Assembly: GCF_016545825.1 (NCBI RefSeq)
Contig: NC_052614.1
Location: 41,014,072-41,078,071 of the forward strand
Source of the DNA: Eucalyptus grandis
Lineage: Eukaryota; Streptophyta; Magnoliopsida; Myrtales; Myrtaceae
DNA length: 64,000 bases
Direction: 5' to 3'
Positions 1 to 11,604 of the stretch are shown here, in pieces. The first letter of the stretch is position 1. Each line of letters opens with the position of its first letter. The notes under the pieces were generated by a model, which saw only the letters and a list, made by a program, of their open reading frames with translations, had not been told where the DNA came from and did no database searches. A program made the translations under genes and the position numbers.

Positions 1-1097
1 CTCTGTACTGTCGTCGAATGGAAAATTTTGGTATTCCTGTCCCCCACCTCAACCGCTTAATGCGCGATCTCATCACCCAATATTGCTCTTCTTGCTGCCA
101 TAGAGATTGTATTTCTTCCTTCAGTTTTTTGATTGTTGCATGACCATAATTAATATTTGAGCGATTCATAATGCACTGGAGAACCTGTTGTAACAGATTA
201 ATCCTGTCACGACCATGCGAAAAGGTCGATTTACTCCATCTGGCAAGGACTGTAGAGAGAGACTGAAGTTTTCGATCCAGGGATGCAAATTGGAGATGTG
301 AAGAATCCCAAGCTTCTGCAATGACCTGTCTACTCTGCTGATGCTAGACCCAAAAAGCTTCAAAAATGAAGGATTTATAACGCTTTTGTTTGGGACCATC
401 AGTGAGTAATAGAAGGGGACTGTGGTCAGACGCGATTGCAGGAAGAGCAAAAACTTCTGCTGCAGGGTAAGAAATCCTCCACTCTATAGTACATAACAAT
501 CTGTCGAGATGTTCTTTGACTTCATTATCCCCCGCCCTGTTATTTGCCCAAGTGAAAGCGCAGCCCTTACTATGAACATCCATTAACGAACAGCTATCTA
601 TAAATGATCGAAAGGATTGCATCCTATAGGAATCAGCAAACTTTTTTCCAACCTTTTCCCAGTGATACATGATCTCATTGAAATCACCTATACATATCCA
701 TGGCAAGTTATTATAGGAACCGATTTGCCTTAACTCTTGCCACAAATGCCGTCGTTGAAGATAAACCGAAGGCGCATGGATACAAGTAATCCTCATCGGA
801 CTACTTCTTGGATGAGCTGTGCATAACAAGTCAATAAAATGGGCATTATGTCTCTCTATAGATAACTCGCATCCGAGCATTCCAGAAAACAACCAATCCT
901 CCCGCCAAACCCACCGGACTTACCACAAAAGAGTTAGGGAATTTCAGCCTCCTTTGAATTTTCTGGATTACTATGTTCTGATTTTTCGTCTCCATCAAAA
1001 ACACTATGTCAGGCCTTTCACAGGTCACCAGGGCCCTAAGTGCTTGAACCGTCAGGGTATTGCCCAGACCTTGATAGTTCCAGCTGAGTAGTTTCAT
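1..1097 (-). pseudogene. LINE ORF2 remnant: AP-type endonuclease domain, partial
   Basis: Starts at ATG 1097 with MKLLSWNYQGLGN, the usual opening of the endonuclease/exonuclease/phosphatase domain of plant LINE ORF2 (normally ...WNCRGLGN). It continues with a PDIVFLMETK motif. A frameshift near 870-890 moves the reading to a second frame (892-344) with the catalytic-type motifs IGDFNEI and SDHSPLLL. Further downstream, up to base 1, short degenerate matches to the linker before the reverse transcriptase can be read in shifted frames (for example around 1-60). The reverse transcriptase and C-terminus are not in the window. Intact ORF2 nicks target DNA and primes reverse transcription. This one is dead. 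Confidence 0.85.
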
Positions 1098-2308
1098 TTG
1101 TCCTCTAATGGCTTTTTAGGGCAAGCCACCACAGCCCAGTTGTCAACCTTGTCTGTCTCATAAACAGGATTTTCCATAAAATGTGAATCATCAAAATCTG
1201 TTGTGACACAGGGACGCGCTTCATAAGGAGCATATCTTTTGGCCTTCTTAAGTGGAGTAGTCTTAGGAGGAATTCTATGTGTCTTTGCTGTCTTACCTTT
1301 TGAAGAGCTGGCCTCTATATGTTTGCCACTAAGATGCTGTACTTGTACAGGGGATTGTTGCGGTGGCACAAGGTCCGAGCTGGGACAATCAGCTTGAGGG
1401 ACCCGCTGGTTGAATGAAACAAGAAACCGAGAGGGGTGCTAGGTAAGAGAAGGCGTGAGTGTTGCGGAGTTTCAGGTATGACCTCCTCAACTCCTTCACC
1501 GGTAGTGTCTTCATCGTAGAAAGCACGCCAATATGGGCTATGTTCCTTAACATCAGCTCTTAACCAGTGACCAAAGGATAAATTATCTTTCCCATCTTGT
1601 TGTGACTCGGCATAAGGTATAGTGGGACAATACGTGGCATAATGTCCGATAACCCCACATGAATAACAAAAGTAGGATAATCGTTCATATTTGAAATCCA
1701 ACCATGTATTCCTACCTTCTAATCTTAAAAGCTTGCCTGATTGTAGAGGCTGTTGTAAATTAAGGTCGACACGAGCCCTACCTACCCGTAATGTCGTATT
1801 TTCCCTGCCTTCAAGTTTCACCTGCTGCACCGTACCAAGATGCCTCATAATTCTACCGATAATCTCCTCTCGTACAACGCTCAATAAGAAGGCCGAAGAT
1901 GTGCACCCATAAGGCACAGTATTGAAATCATAATGATGCGAGGAGTGTTGGGCAACTGGGCTTCAAGATAACAAGGTGATGTGAGAACAGCCATGGACTA
2001 TTATCTAATACTCGCTGTTTTTCTGCTACCGAATTAAACTTAAACATATAGACTCCCTCTTCGCGTTGAGTAATTTGAACTCTATCATTACGCCAGATTC
2101 TTTGCATAGTATTCTGGAATGCTGGTAGATTGATAGACGGATTAGAGAGTATTTTACCGACCATAATTAATTGACATTTCACCAATGTTTCGGCAGGAAC
2201 AGCTTCATCCCATACTTCAGCCTCTTGCGGTGACCAAAGGCGACCTAATCTGGTGCAAAGAGCAGCAAGGCGTGCATCTCCGTCCTGACTTGAGGATGCC
2301 ATCTGCAT
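1094..2308 (-). pseudogene. LINE ORF1 remnant (DUF4283 domain + CCHC zinc knuckle)
   Basis: Begins at ATG 2308 (protein starts MQMASSSQDG). The N-terminal part has the DUF4283 pattern of plant LINE ORF1 proteins (an LVGKIL-like segment, then ...FKFNSVAEKQRVLDNSPWLF), but the frame is lost near 1928-1990. It resumes in a second frame (1917-1315) that carries the zinc knuckle CYSCGVIGHYATYC, a C-x2-C-x4-H-x4-C nucleic-acid-binding motif. A third frame (1369-1094) supplies a basic, lysine- and proline-rich tail. ORF1 proteins coat LINE RNA. The tail ends in a TGA that overlaps the ATG of ORF2 (ATGA, 1094-1097). At least two frameshifts make it non-functional. Confidence 0.82.
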
Positions 2309-2454
2309 GCATGTCTTGGAACCGGATGGAAGAAGCTTCGCAAAGGACTATGGAGACGAAACAGTCAACTACCTTAAGAAATGAACGAATCCCAGTAAAA
2401 TATAGTGAAAGATATAGGAAAGATACTCAGATAGAAAGCGTCCATTGATGCCGG

Positions 2455-2585
2455 GCATGGATGTGAATTATGTATGGAACGAAGAAACAAGACAGCGGAG
2501 AATTGCGAGAACGATATAGAAATTGACGTGAATTATGGATGGAACGAAGAAACAAGACAGCAGAGAATTGCGAAAACGAAGGCCA
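2455..2585. repeat. Two-copy 66-bp tandem repeat at the LINE 5' end
   Basis: Two near-identical units (2461-2515 and 2527-2580) share gtgaattatg.atggaacgaa and the run gaaacaagacagc.gagaattgcga, offset by 66 bp. They lie immediately upstream of LINE ORF1, where some plant LINEs carry promoter or 5'UTR repeats. Further upstream, 2586-2990 holds an unassigned 82-codon minus-strand frame (2902-2654) and a poly-T run. I see no gene there. Confidence 0.7.
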
Positions 2586-3011
2586 TAGCTGGATACTGTT
2601 AATCTGGAAGAAAAATCGAGTGATGAAACATACTAATGGATGAACCGAGGAGATTAGATTTGGGTGTGAGGGTTTGGTACTGAAGTGCTACCACTAGGTA
2701 GTGAAAACTCTACAAGGCGAGAGAGAAACCTGACATTCGCAGGAAAAGAACTCAAGGACAGTGGACTTCTCCACCCATGTTGAAAATGCAGATCAATTGA
2801 GCAAAGATTGATTGTTTGCTTTTGATATGGAAATGTTGATTGTTCTTGCTTTATTTCTTCCCCATGTGGTCTTTGTAAGAAAGTTTGTTTTTCTCTAGAC
2901 AATGCTGAGTTTTTTTTTTTTTTGTTCTTACGCTACTCCTATTCTAACTCTCACTTTCTAACTTTTGTCTTGCCTCATTGTAAAGTGTGAGAGTCCAAAT
3001 CCACACTTGAA

Positions 3012-3112
3012 GCTAAATCGTCCTCACCTCAAACCCCTTGAGAATGTGAGGAGATTCAAATCCCCACTTCTCTCTTTTCATTTGGGAAGGGTGGTCGCTG
3101 GGACAAACCTTG
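3012..3112 (-). mobile_element. tRNA-derived SINE, copy 1
   Basis: Read on the minus strand, this piece aligns end to end with a second copy at 44040-44175: a ggtttgtcccagcgaccacc block, then about 30 bp, then a B-box-like ggatttgaatc, then a shared tail ggggtttgaggtgagg. The A-box/B-box spacing fits a pol III promoter of tRNA origin. Both boxes are degenerate in this copy. Ends and target-site duplication are not resolved. Confidence 0.5.
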
Positions 3113-3270
3113 TTGCTTACAAATTATCAATGTTGAGTTAATTTGTACTTAAATTTGTTGATGGACTGGACCAAATTTAGGATTCTTTTAAGATGTGGCA
3201 AGTTCCTTGTCCTACATTCATTTGGGAATTTAAGGTCTTTGGAGATGTGTGATGCATAAACCCATAAGGA

Positions 3271-4012
3271 TACGTTTGGTCGTCCGGATTTTTAATCATG
3301 ATAGGATTGGATAGGATAAGATAAGATATAAAATCCAGGAATTTTGTTATATCATATCCACCGTTTGGTGTTTGCAGTAATAAAGTCTAATATATTCACA
3401 TCATATCATGTATATTATTTAGTATAAATGATATATTAATAAAATGAACAAAAAAAAATTTGCAAATGAAGATGGTAAAATATCTTGTGACACTCTTACC
3501 TATTTTAAATTTATTTGCTTTTCTCTTTTATAATTAATTTCTTTTCTATTTCTTTCTTCCCCTTCCATCATTCTCTAATAAAATTTTATTAAATAGTAAA
3601 TCGTACTAATATACCTATAATATGTAATAAATATAAATATATATTTATTTAGTGAATTTATATTATAAAATAGAATTACATTTTAATATATAAATAAAAA
3701 TAAGATTAAATTTAAATAATTAAATTTTTACTTTTTGTTATTTTGAATTTCTTATATTAGAATTCAAATATTATTTATATTAAAATATAATTTAATTTTG
3801 TTAATTTAAGAAGTTTGTTATTCAAGAAAAATAATTTTTATATTATGGATGTTAGAAATCTTAATCACCTTTATTCCATTTCCCATAAGATAATTTTATC
3901 CGGTTCATATCCCCTTATATCCAATTTTATTCTATCTTGAGTATGCACCAAACATAAGATATGATAAATTTTATCATATTCTGAATTTTATCATAATTGC
4001 CAAATGCAGCCT
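3271..4012. mobile_element. AT-rich MITE-like element with imperfect terminal inverted repeats
   Basis: The left end (gatacgtttggtcgtccgg, then an atgataggatt block, then ccgtttggtgtttgcagtaa) pairs imperfectly with the reverse complement of the right end (ggctgcatttggcaattatg, then atgataaaatt, then atgtttggtgcatactcaa). The middle is about 80% A+T with no coding capacity. The "cgtttggt" termini are common in plant non-autonomous DNA elements. Superfamily and target-site duplication could not be fixed. Confidence 0.5.
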
Positions 4013-6128
4013 AAGGGTTTGTGAAAAAACATGTTTAACTTAACCTCTGCACAAAATACAATAAAAAATTTTGAAACCCAACCCGATCACTCAGGATATA
4101 TTCCATTTGGGTCTCAGGTTGGGTCAAGCACACTTCTGCAGTGTTTTGGTTTTGGTTGGATATCAATTGAACTGTTGACACACTAACTAGGACTATCCAA
4201 TATTAAGCTAACCTCTCTTAAAGAATTTCTTACATGGGGCGGATACTTGCACAAAAAGTGATCAAGGGTCAAGAAGAATGCCCGTTTGCACACTTTATAG
4301 AAAGTGATTTTTATGCAACTCATCATGTGGGCCGAGCATCTAGGAGGCACCAAGTCTGCCTTGAACAAATGTCTTTGATGCAGTCAACTTCTTAATTGTC
4401 ACATGATGTGATGGTTGCAGTTAATGCAGATAACGGATTTTTTAGTTTTCAAAACTTGAAAGGATGTGGTATGAAAGGGCGACATAGGGATGCTCACCCT
4501 TCTAGATGCATAATCGAACCAATGAACCTATAAATTTGATTTTTGCAAGTCACTTGACCTCTACGTTATCATTTGATTTCCCCATGACATCAGAATTTAG
4601 GCGCATTTAGATCACTATGGTTCATCTCAACCTATGAAAGGGGAGGAAAAAAAAGAACCTATGAAAGGGAAGACCCTATGCCATAGACTATGGGATGGAT
4701 TTTTGAGAAACTACATTTTGCTTATGATTTTGATCTTTTACTCTTGAAACTAAAAAGCCAGATTACGTAAGGGCGAGGCACTACATGACCCACCATCAAT
4801 TAAATATTAGTGAAAGAAGAATGACACAAGGCAACGGTTCATAGCTAGAAGATTGAAGTGACCATGAGTAACCATCACTTAGTAGATCTCCTGAGAAAGA
4901 AAATGTGAAGTTCAAAATGAATTGATGTTTGGATATCCCATCTTTGTTGTAATACTACTCGAATGAAACTTTTCTTGTAAATAAGTGATGACTTCAAATC
5001 ATTCTACTTGAATTTCAAGGGAAAAAAACAATGATAATAAGTTTTTACTCATATTCATATTGTATAACGTTTTTTTTTTTTTTTTTTTTGCCGTTCAAAA
5101 CAAAAAACAAAAAATGCCCTTAATCTACATATTTAAGTCAAAAATGGGTTTTATCTCACTTTTTGACTTCCCACTTAGCAGTCAGTTACGTATTACTTTA
5201 ATATTTTAATGTAATTTCACTTGAAAGAGAACAATGGAAAACAGGCCAAAGAAAGAGATAATAGACAAAAGAAAAGGCCTATCATATTTCATCGTTACTA
5301 TAGTGTAACAACTAGTTTCATCCATCTCTTAACTTCTTCTTTTATAATTTTTTAATAAAAGTTTGTTTAATCATTGAAATAATAAGAAGATATTATTTGA
5401 TGTTTGCTTTTTCGAAAAGAATTAAAAAACATGACTCTGAATATTTTATCACTCCATGCAATTAAAATAGTATGAGAACTATTTTGTTTTTGTTTTAGTT
5501 TTTGAAGGCCAAGCTACCATCTGTTCCATTTAGTTGATTTCGCTTTTATGCAAGTATTCTATTGACTTTTTGGGCTACCATTCAAGCGACAATTTCAATA
5601 TGGAAAAATTAAAATAATCTTTTTTTGGATCAAAATAAATTATTAGTATTTTTTGTGAAAATAAAGGAACTATTTAAAACAGAAAAAAGGGGATGAAATT
5701 GGCCAAAACACGTGCTGGGTCCGGGCTTGGCATGTGGGTCGGAAAGGCCAGGCCTGCCCAGCTTGACACGCAAGGCACATAAGTTGTGCTTGACGTGACA
5801 CGAGAAGGCGTCGAGCTTGGCATGCCCCACCAAAGTCTAAGCACATGCCTATGATCAATTGAAAATGATTACTTCTTCAGGTTTGTCTTGATTCGAAGAA
5901 AACAATGTTCTGCAAATCTACCAACTCTCAAGACAATGTTTCTACTTGGAGAACATAGCATAGGTGTTATGCCTTCCATAGTCCGACACGAGTGTGACTC
6001 AAAAGCTCAAAAGAAGTTCAGGAATTTTATTGCAGATGGCTATACATACTGCCATCGAAACGAAATGGCCATGTACAAACTAAGATGACACCGTGCCCAA
6101 ATCCTACGTTCAGCACCTTATTTTCTTG
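4013..6128. other. Intergenic, downstream of the receptor kinase
   Basis: AT-rich with several poly-A/T runs (about 5070-5090) and no convincing coding sequence. A short GC-richer patch at about 5705-5830, with repeated gcttgg and gaca words, gives overlapping 60-70-codon frames. These look like repeat sequence rather than a gene. Bases 5890-6128 are probably the 3' untranslated and flanking sequence of the kinase gene. Confidence 0.5.
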
Positions 6129-9100
6129 TTAAGGAAGTGACAACTTGATCTTGTTGAGCTTAACCACAACAGTTTTCATGTCCATTCTTTCCTCAGGCAA
6201 GTCCTTTGAACATTCTAGTCCTAACTCAAGGATCGATAAGACTATGCTCTCGAGTTCCAAAAGCGTCAAATCTTCAAGATTCATGCTAAGGAGTTCACTA
6301 TCCACAATGTCAAGCATTCTTTCTGGAATTGCTGCACCTACCCATTGCCTCAAGCTCATATCCGCATCAAACATTTCATTGGTTGGCTTCTTCCTAGTAA
6401 TCACTTCCAGCAACAATATGCCAAAGCTATAGACATCTCCTTTTGTTGAGACTTTTCCTTCCGAACCATACTCTACAAGCATCATAGTTTGAGAAATAAA
6501 AACATCAGCCATCAATTTTTTTCTTTCTAGGACATAAGTAATAAGATCGAGAGGCAAGTGTTAATATATCTCTATTATATTATACCATTATAATCACAAT
6601 CAAAGGATTGAATTAGCCAAAATTCAACAAATGTACCTGGAGCAATGTAACCAATCGTGCCGAGAGTTCGAGTTTGTGTTTCAACCTTGTTCTCTGCCAA
6701 AATCTTTGCGATTCCAAAGTCACAGACTTGTGCAACCAAGTCCTCGTTTAGAAGAACATTGCTAGGCTTCAAATCGCAATGGACAATGGGTTCCAGTTGG
6801 TCATGGTGGAGATAATCGACTGCCGTTGCGACGTCGACCATTATCTTCACTCGTTGATGGATATCCAAGTTGTAGTTGTTGGAGTATAGCCACTTCTCCA
6901 AGCTCCCATTGGGCATGTATTGTAGCACGAGAGCTCTCAGATTAGCATTCGTGCAAGAGCTAATCACCTTGACGAGATTTCGGTGCCGGATCTTGCGAAA
7001 AACCTCGCATTCTATGTCAAAACTTTTCAAGGCGCCTTCAATATGGAGATTCAGTACTTTGACAGCGACATCTATCCCGTTGGCCAGAGTGCCTTTGTAT
7101 ACAGAGCTAAAGCTTCCTGTTCCGAGCAAATTGCTTTCGATAAAGTTGTTAGTAGCCAAGCAAAGCTCCCAATATGATATCATCGGGTGGTCAATTCTAG
7201 GCAAGTTCTGCACTGAAACTGGAGCTTTTTTACTAGGGTTCCCACGCTTTCTAAGCAAGCAAATGGCAAAGACTAAAAGTACAACCGATACAATTGGCAA
7301 CATAATGAATAGTAACCGGAGCTGCTTGTCCCTTGTTGACTTCTTTCCACTTAGTTTGCAAGGTGGGACTTGCAGAGTTGCATTTCCACAAAGTGCTTCA
7401 TTCCCAATGAACGAGAGAGCCGAAAATTTTTTAAAGGGCCCGCCATTAAGAATTTCTCCTGATAACTTATTAAAGGACAAGTTCAAATTTTGCAGATATC
7501 TAAGTCCTTCCATGGACTTAGGTATCGTGCCAAACAACTCATTGTAGGAGAGGTCGAGGAAATCCAATCCTTTGAGGTTGCCAATTGATTGCGGTATCGA
7601 TCCTTGAAATGTGTTCCTTGACAAGTTGAGAGAAGCAAGGCTTTCAAACTCCTGGATGGAACTTGATATGGTGCCAGTGAGTCGATTCCAAGAAAGATCG
7701 ATGCTGCTTATAGCTCTCATTTTCCCCATGCTAAACGGTAGCCCTCCATTGAAAGAATTGAGTGACAAATTGAGGAAGATGAGTTCTTGAAGGCTCCACA
7801 AACTAACCGGTATGACCGATGTCATGTTATTCGAACTTACGAACAACTTTTGAAGGCTGCTGAGGTTTCCAATGCAATTCGGGATTGATCCGGATATCCT
7901 ATTTTGCTGGAGCTGTAACTCTCCTAAACTTGTCAAGTTGCATATCTCATTGGGGATCGGTCCTTCAAGACAGTTGTTATCAAGATATAGCCTTTGCAGG
8001 CTTTCTAGTCCTCCCATTGATGATGGGATGTTGCCGTTTATGTTGTTATGGCTCAACGCTAGGAAAGTCAAGCTTTTCAAGAAACCCATTTCCTCGGGAA
8101 TGCAACCTCTTATTTGACAACCTTCAACGAGTAGCATTTGTAAGGATCTGGAGAAGTTTTTGATAGATTTTGGTATAGAGCCGCGAAGTGGGTTGTATCC
8201 CAGATACAATTCTTGCAGCGATTGGCAATTAGATAAGGCAGAGACAAAACCGAGCTCTGAACCAGAAGGCTCTCCTGTGAGCTGATTTGACGAAACCCCA
8301 AAGCTTCTGAGGTTCTTCAAGTTGCCCAAACTCATGGGTATGGGTCCGCTAAGTTGATTCTGTCCAGCATTGAAAATAATTAGGTTCGTAAAATTCGAAA
8401 TATATTGTGGGATGTTGCCACCAAAGCGATTCCCTGCTAGAAAGAGTGCTTCCAAATTTGGAAGGCTTGGTTCGCTACTCGAGACAAGGTTTCCGGAGAG
8501 GGAATTGAAGCCCAAACTAATATTTCGTAGAGACGAAACATTAAAAATCTCTTGAGGCACTTTGCCTGTTAACAAATTTCTCCCAAGGTTCAAAACTTCC
8601 AGATTGACCAACTTGCCAATCTCAGTCGGAATGTCACCTCCAATATAGTTAAATGATACGTCCAGGATGTGCAAACTTGACACGTTACCGATGGTTCGAG
8701 GAATCGTGCCAGTCAGGTTGTTAAAACCAAGATAGAGCTCCTGCAGCTTTTGCAAGTTGTCCATGTCTTGAGGAATGCTTCCCTGAAAACGATTGAATGA
8801 CAAGGACAATTTGAGAAGCTCTTTGCATTGGGTTAGTGTCTCTATTAGCAGGCCATTGAACTGGTTATTAGACAGAAGAAGCCACTGAATGTTAGGCCAG
8901 TGGGAGCAAAGATTGGAGGGAAGACTCCCTGAGAGATCATTATACATCAAGTCAACAATGGTGAGTGATCTATTGAAAAGTGTCGGAGGAATCGAACCAG
9001 TGAGATTGGCCGCGGCCAAAGCAATGACCTGCAACGTGGATATGTTGCCCAGGAAGCTTGGAATTTGACCTCGTAAGGGGTTGATGCTAAGATATAGTAG

Positions 9101-9646
9101 TTGTAACTTAGGCAAGGTGCCAAATTCTCTTGGTATGCCACCCGTTAGCCTGTTCCCTGCGAGTGACATCTCTTCGAGATTTTGGCACTGGGCTAAGTTA
9201 GGAGGAATGTTTCCTTCAAACTGGTTAAGTTGGAGCACGAGTTCTTTTAGGCGGTGCAAACGACCAATTTCTATAGGAATTCTCCCATGGAAATTGTTGT
9301 TGCGAAGATCAAGAGAAGCCAAGAAAGAAAGATTGCCTAGATAAGGAGAGAGCCTCCCTTCGAGACCCATGTATGAGAGGTCTAAAGCCGTGACTCTCTG
9401 CCTGCGGTTGCTGCAAAAGACACCAATCCATTCACAGAAGTTTGCTTCGGTGGTCCAATTGCTGCCTTTGATCGTGTTTGTCGGGTCGATTTCAATCGCC
9501 GATTTGAAGTGGAGGAGAGCCACTTGATCAGTGAAGTTGCTAGAACAGATGATCGGCTGAAACATCAACAGGGAAGCCAACATAGCATCAACAAATGCTA
9601 TAAAGATGAACTTCTCCATAATGAACAGAGTATCTTTTGATTGCAT
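6129..9646 (-). CDS. LRR receptor-like serine/threonine kinase, subfamily XII (At3g47570/EFR/Xa21 type), intact
   Basis: Plasma-membrane receptor kinase of the LRR-XII group, whose studied members (FLS2, EFR, Xa21) sense microbial or endogenous peptides and start immune signalling; the ligand here is unknown. CDS is exon 1 (9646-6637) plus exon 2 (6472-6129) with a 164-bp intron (6636-6473, GT..AG). The junction rebuilds codon GAG of the APE motif. The product is 1117 aa. Order: signal peptide (to about residue 36), LRRNT with CEWIGVFC, about 27 LRRs, transmembrane segment at about 777-797, kinase from about 840 with VAVKVL lysine, VHCDLKPSN catalytic loop and DFG. HCD instead of HRD makes it a non-RD kinase, typical of immune receptors. 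The glycine loop reads GTGSFSSV, with Ser at the usual third Gly. A second ATG at 9619 (MEKFIF...) gives a cleaner signal peptide and may be the true start. No frame break was seen. Confidence 0.93.
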
Positions 9647-9649
9647 CAA

Positions 9650-11081
9650 TAGACAGTTCGCTAATCAGGACCTATTCTTAGTATTTAATATCAAAAGCAA
9701 CTAAATGATTGTCTCAATATAAATAAACCAAAAAAATGTAAAGAAAGACTAACTACCAAACATGCCCCACGTGGGGTCTCTATGAAAAAACAGTAGGTTG
9801 CTATTCAATGTGAGAGACCTGACAAACTACATGATCCACATTTCAAAGATACTCATAGGTTGAAAATTTGTTTTGAGCGTCCAAACAAATTTTTAATATC
9901 TAAAAGAATGCTATTCACAATACCCCACAAATTAACCCAAACCACAATCATGCGTTGAGATCTTCCGTGAACGAGGGGAAGTTGAAGAACCCCTCAATCA
10001 CGTTTGATTTAGTAAATGGCCCATCCTTTACGTTTACACAAACACACTTATTTTCAACTCTATAAAGGTACAAATAGACCTTTCACTAAAGCTGCAAGGC
10101 ATGAATGTGACAAGGCTTTGCGATAACTGTTGCGACCTTCCTGCAAGGGTGATATGAAGTGTCTTGAGAGAAATTGACTGATTGGAAGTTTCTATTGCTA
10201 GAAGAGATAATGATACTAGTAGTCTATCAACTTTTATCCGTGTGTCTTGTCATATTTGAACTTTCAATTGATTCAATTAAATCACTTTTGATTAACGCAA
10301 AATGTTGTCCTGCGACTTTCAGTTGTCTAATTAGATCCCTAATATATTTGATATGTTTATTGTCATCCTTTCATTAATTACTTTAAATGAAATACATCAT
10401 GGACACCAATGTGATAAAGCTGATGTTTGATGGAGAAAATTATGCGGATTTTGTGTGTCATGTGGACTCTCTTCAAAAACGATTTCAGGCTTCTTGTCCC
10501 AAAAAGGATAAGGATAATAGCTTTGAAACCTCTACTATTAAAATGCACGGAAAACTTTACCATTTTCTTTTGAAGCATAGTGAAAAATCCTCCCTCATTC
10601 TCCATTTTATATGATTTCAATCGAGCGCTTGAAGAAGAATAAGACCACATTAATTTATATAAAGTAAAGCGTTTTGTCCTGGTTTGGAAGCTATTCTTTA
10701 ACACTAGCGGAATTTTCGTTCGCTACACAGGTTCTTGCTTTTTGTTTTGTTGAGAAATTGCTTTAAAGTATTAATTCGAAACCCAGTGTTGATTTTGGTC
10801 TTCAACTAATAATTTATGGAACTATTATTTTCATCTAACGCTTTCTAATACATTAACGTCTTGATTTTTCCTTTAATCAATATCTATTGAACTTGTCTCA
10901 GGGCTATAATACAATAATTTGTAGTTTGACATTGGATTATGTAGCTTTTTCATATATCAATGTGTACAGGCATGCTCTTTATCGTTGTCATACGATCTGC
11001 ATTTGAGGCGTCGTTCTTGACCTTTAGCGTTGTAGAATGGTAACTTCGAATTAATGTCTCGAGTGTATTATTTCATTCATA
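9650..11081. other. Upstream region of the receptor kinase and intergenic DNA
   Basis: AT-rich and non-coding. It should contain the kinase promoter (minus strand, just right of 9650), but I could not single out a TATA box or element with confidence. A 75-codon plus-strand frame at 10387-10614 has no recognisable features and is judged chance. Confidence 0.4.
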
Positions 11082-11205
11082 TATGATGCAAGAGGCTTAG
11101 CTGTAGGCAATGTCAATTTTCTTTTTCTCCTTAAACCTGACATTTCAATGCCTAATACTAATGAATGTGGACATTATGCAATGCATTAATATTTTGATAA
11201 CTATG
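11082..11205 (+). repeat. Direct repeat, left member (pairs with 13797-13920)
   Basis: About 125 bp beginning gatgcaagaggcttagctg and containing gcctaatactaatgaatg recurs at 13797-13920 with roughly 85% identity by eye. The 2.6 kb between the two copies holds a possible LTR-like stretch (11217-11600, with cacggggaaagtaatagg) and the foldback element. Confidence 0.65.
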
Positions 11206-11604
11206 TCTTCGTCGGTTATTGTTGCGGAATATGGAGGACTAAGCGAATAGGTAAATTAATTAGAAGGAAGGAAAAGGAAATCGGACACCGGATTTATGTG
11301 GTTTGGTCTGGTACCTATATCCACGGGGAAAGTAATAGGGAATTCCACAATAGAAATAAGCGATACAATGAAAATTGCAATCACTTAAGTACTCAAACAC
11401 TCTCTCAATATTTCCCAATCTCCTATTACACCCAAAAATTTACGCAATGTTTAGCCCCTCACAATTTCTAGTAAAATCTCACTCAAGAAATTAAACAAAT
11501 TCTACTAATAAGAATTTAACTGGCTATGTAATTACAACGAGAATTTCTCACACAAAAAGATCTCTCTTCTCTTGGCCACCGAATAGAGACGCGCGGACTC
11601 CTGG

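Larger units (their letters stand above)
1..2450 (-). mobile_element. LINE (L1-type non-LTR retrotransposon), 5' half, decayed
   Basis: On the minus strand a plant LINE runs from its 5' region (about 2450) through ORF1 (DUF4283-like domain plus CCHC zinc knuckle) into ORF2 (endonuclease start) and leaves the window at base 1, before the reverse transcriptase. The order ORF1 then ORF2 and both signature domains are visible. Several frameshifts and stops break both ORFs, so the copy cannot be autonomous. The 3' end, poly-A tail and target-site duplication are outside the window. Confidence 0.88.

Noticed and set aside
7872..8163. Plus-strand ORFs within the receptor kinase
   Set aside because: Antisense shadows of the LRR repeats.
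9647..9649. Start codon at 9649 for the receptor kinase
   Set aside because: The codon is TTG; the first in-frame ATG is 9646.
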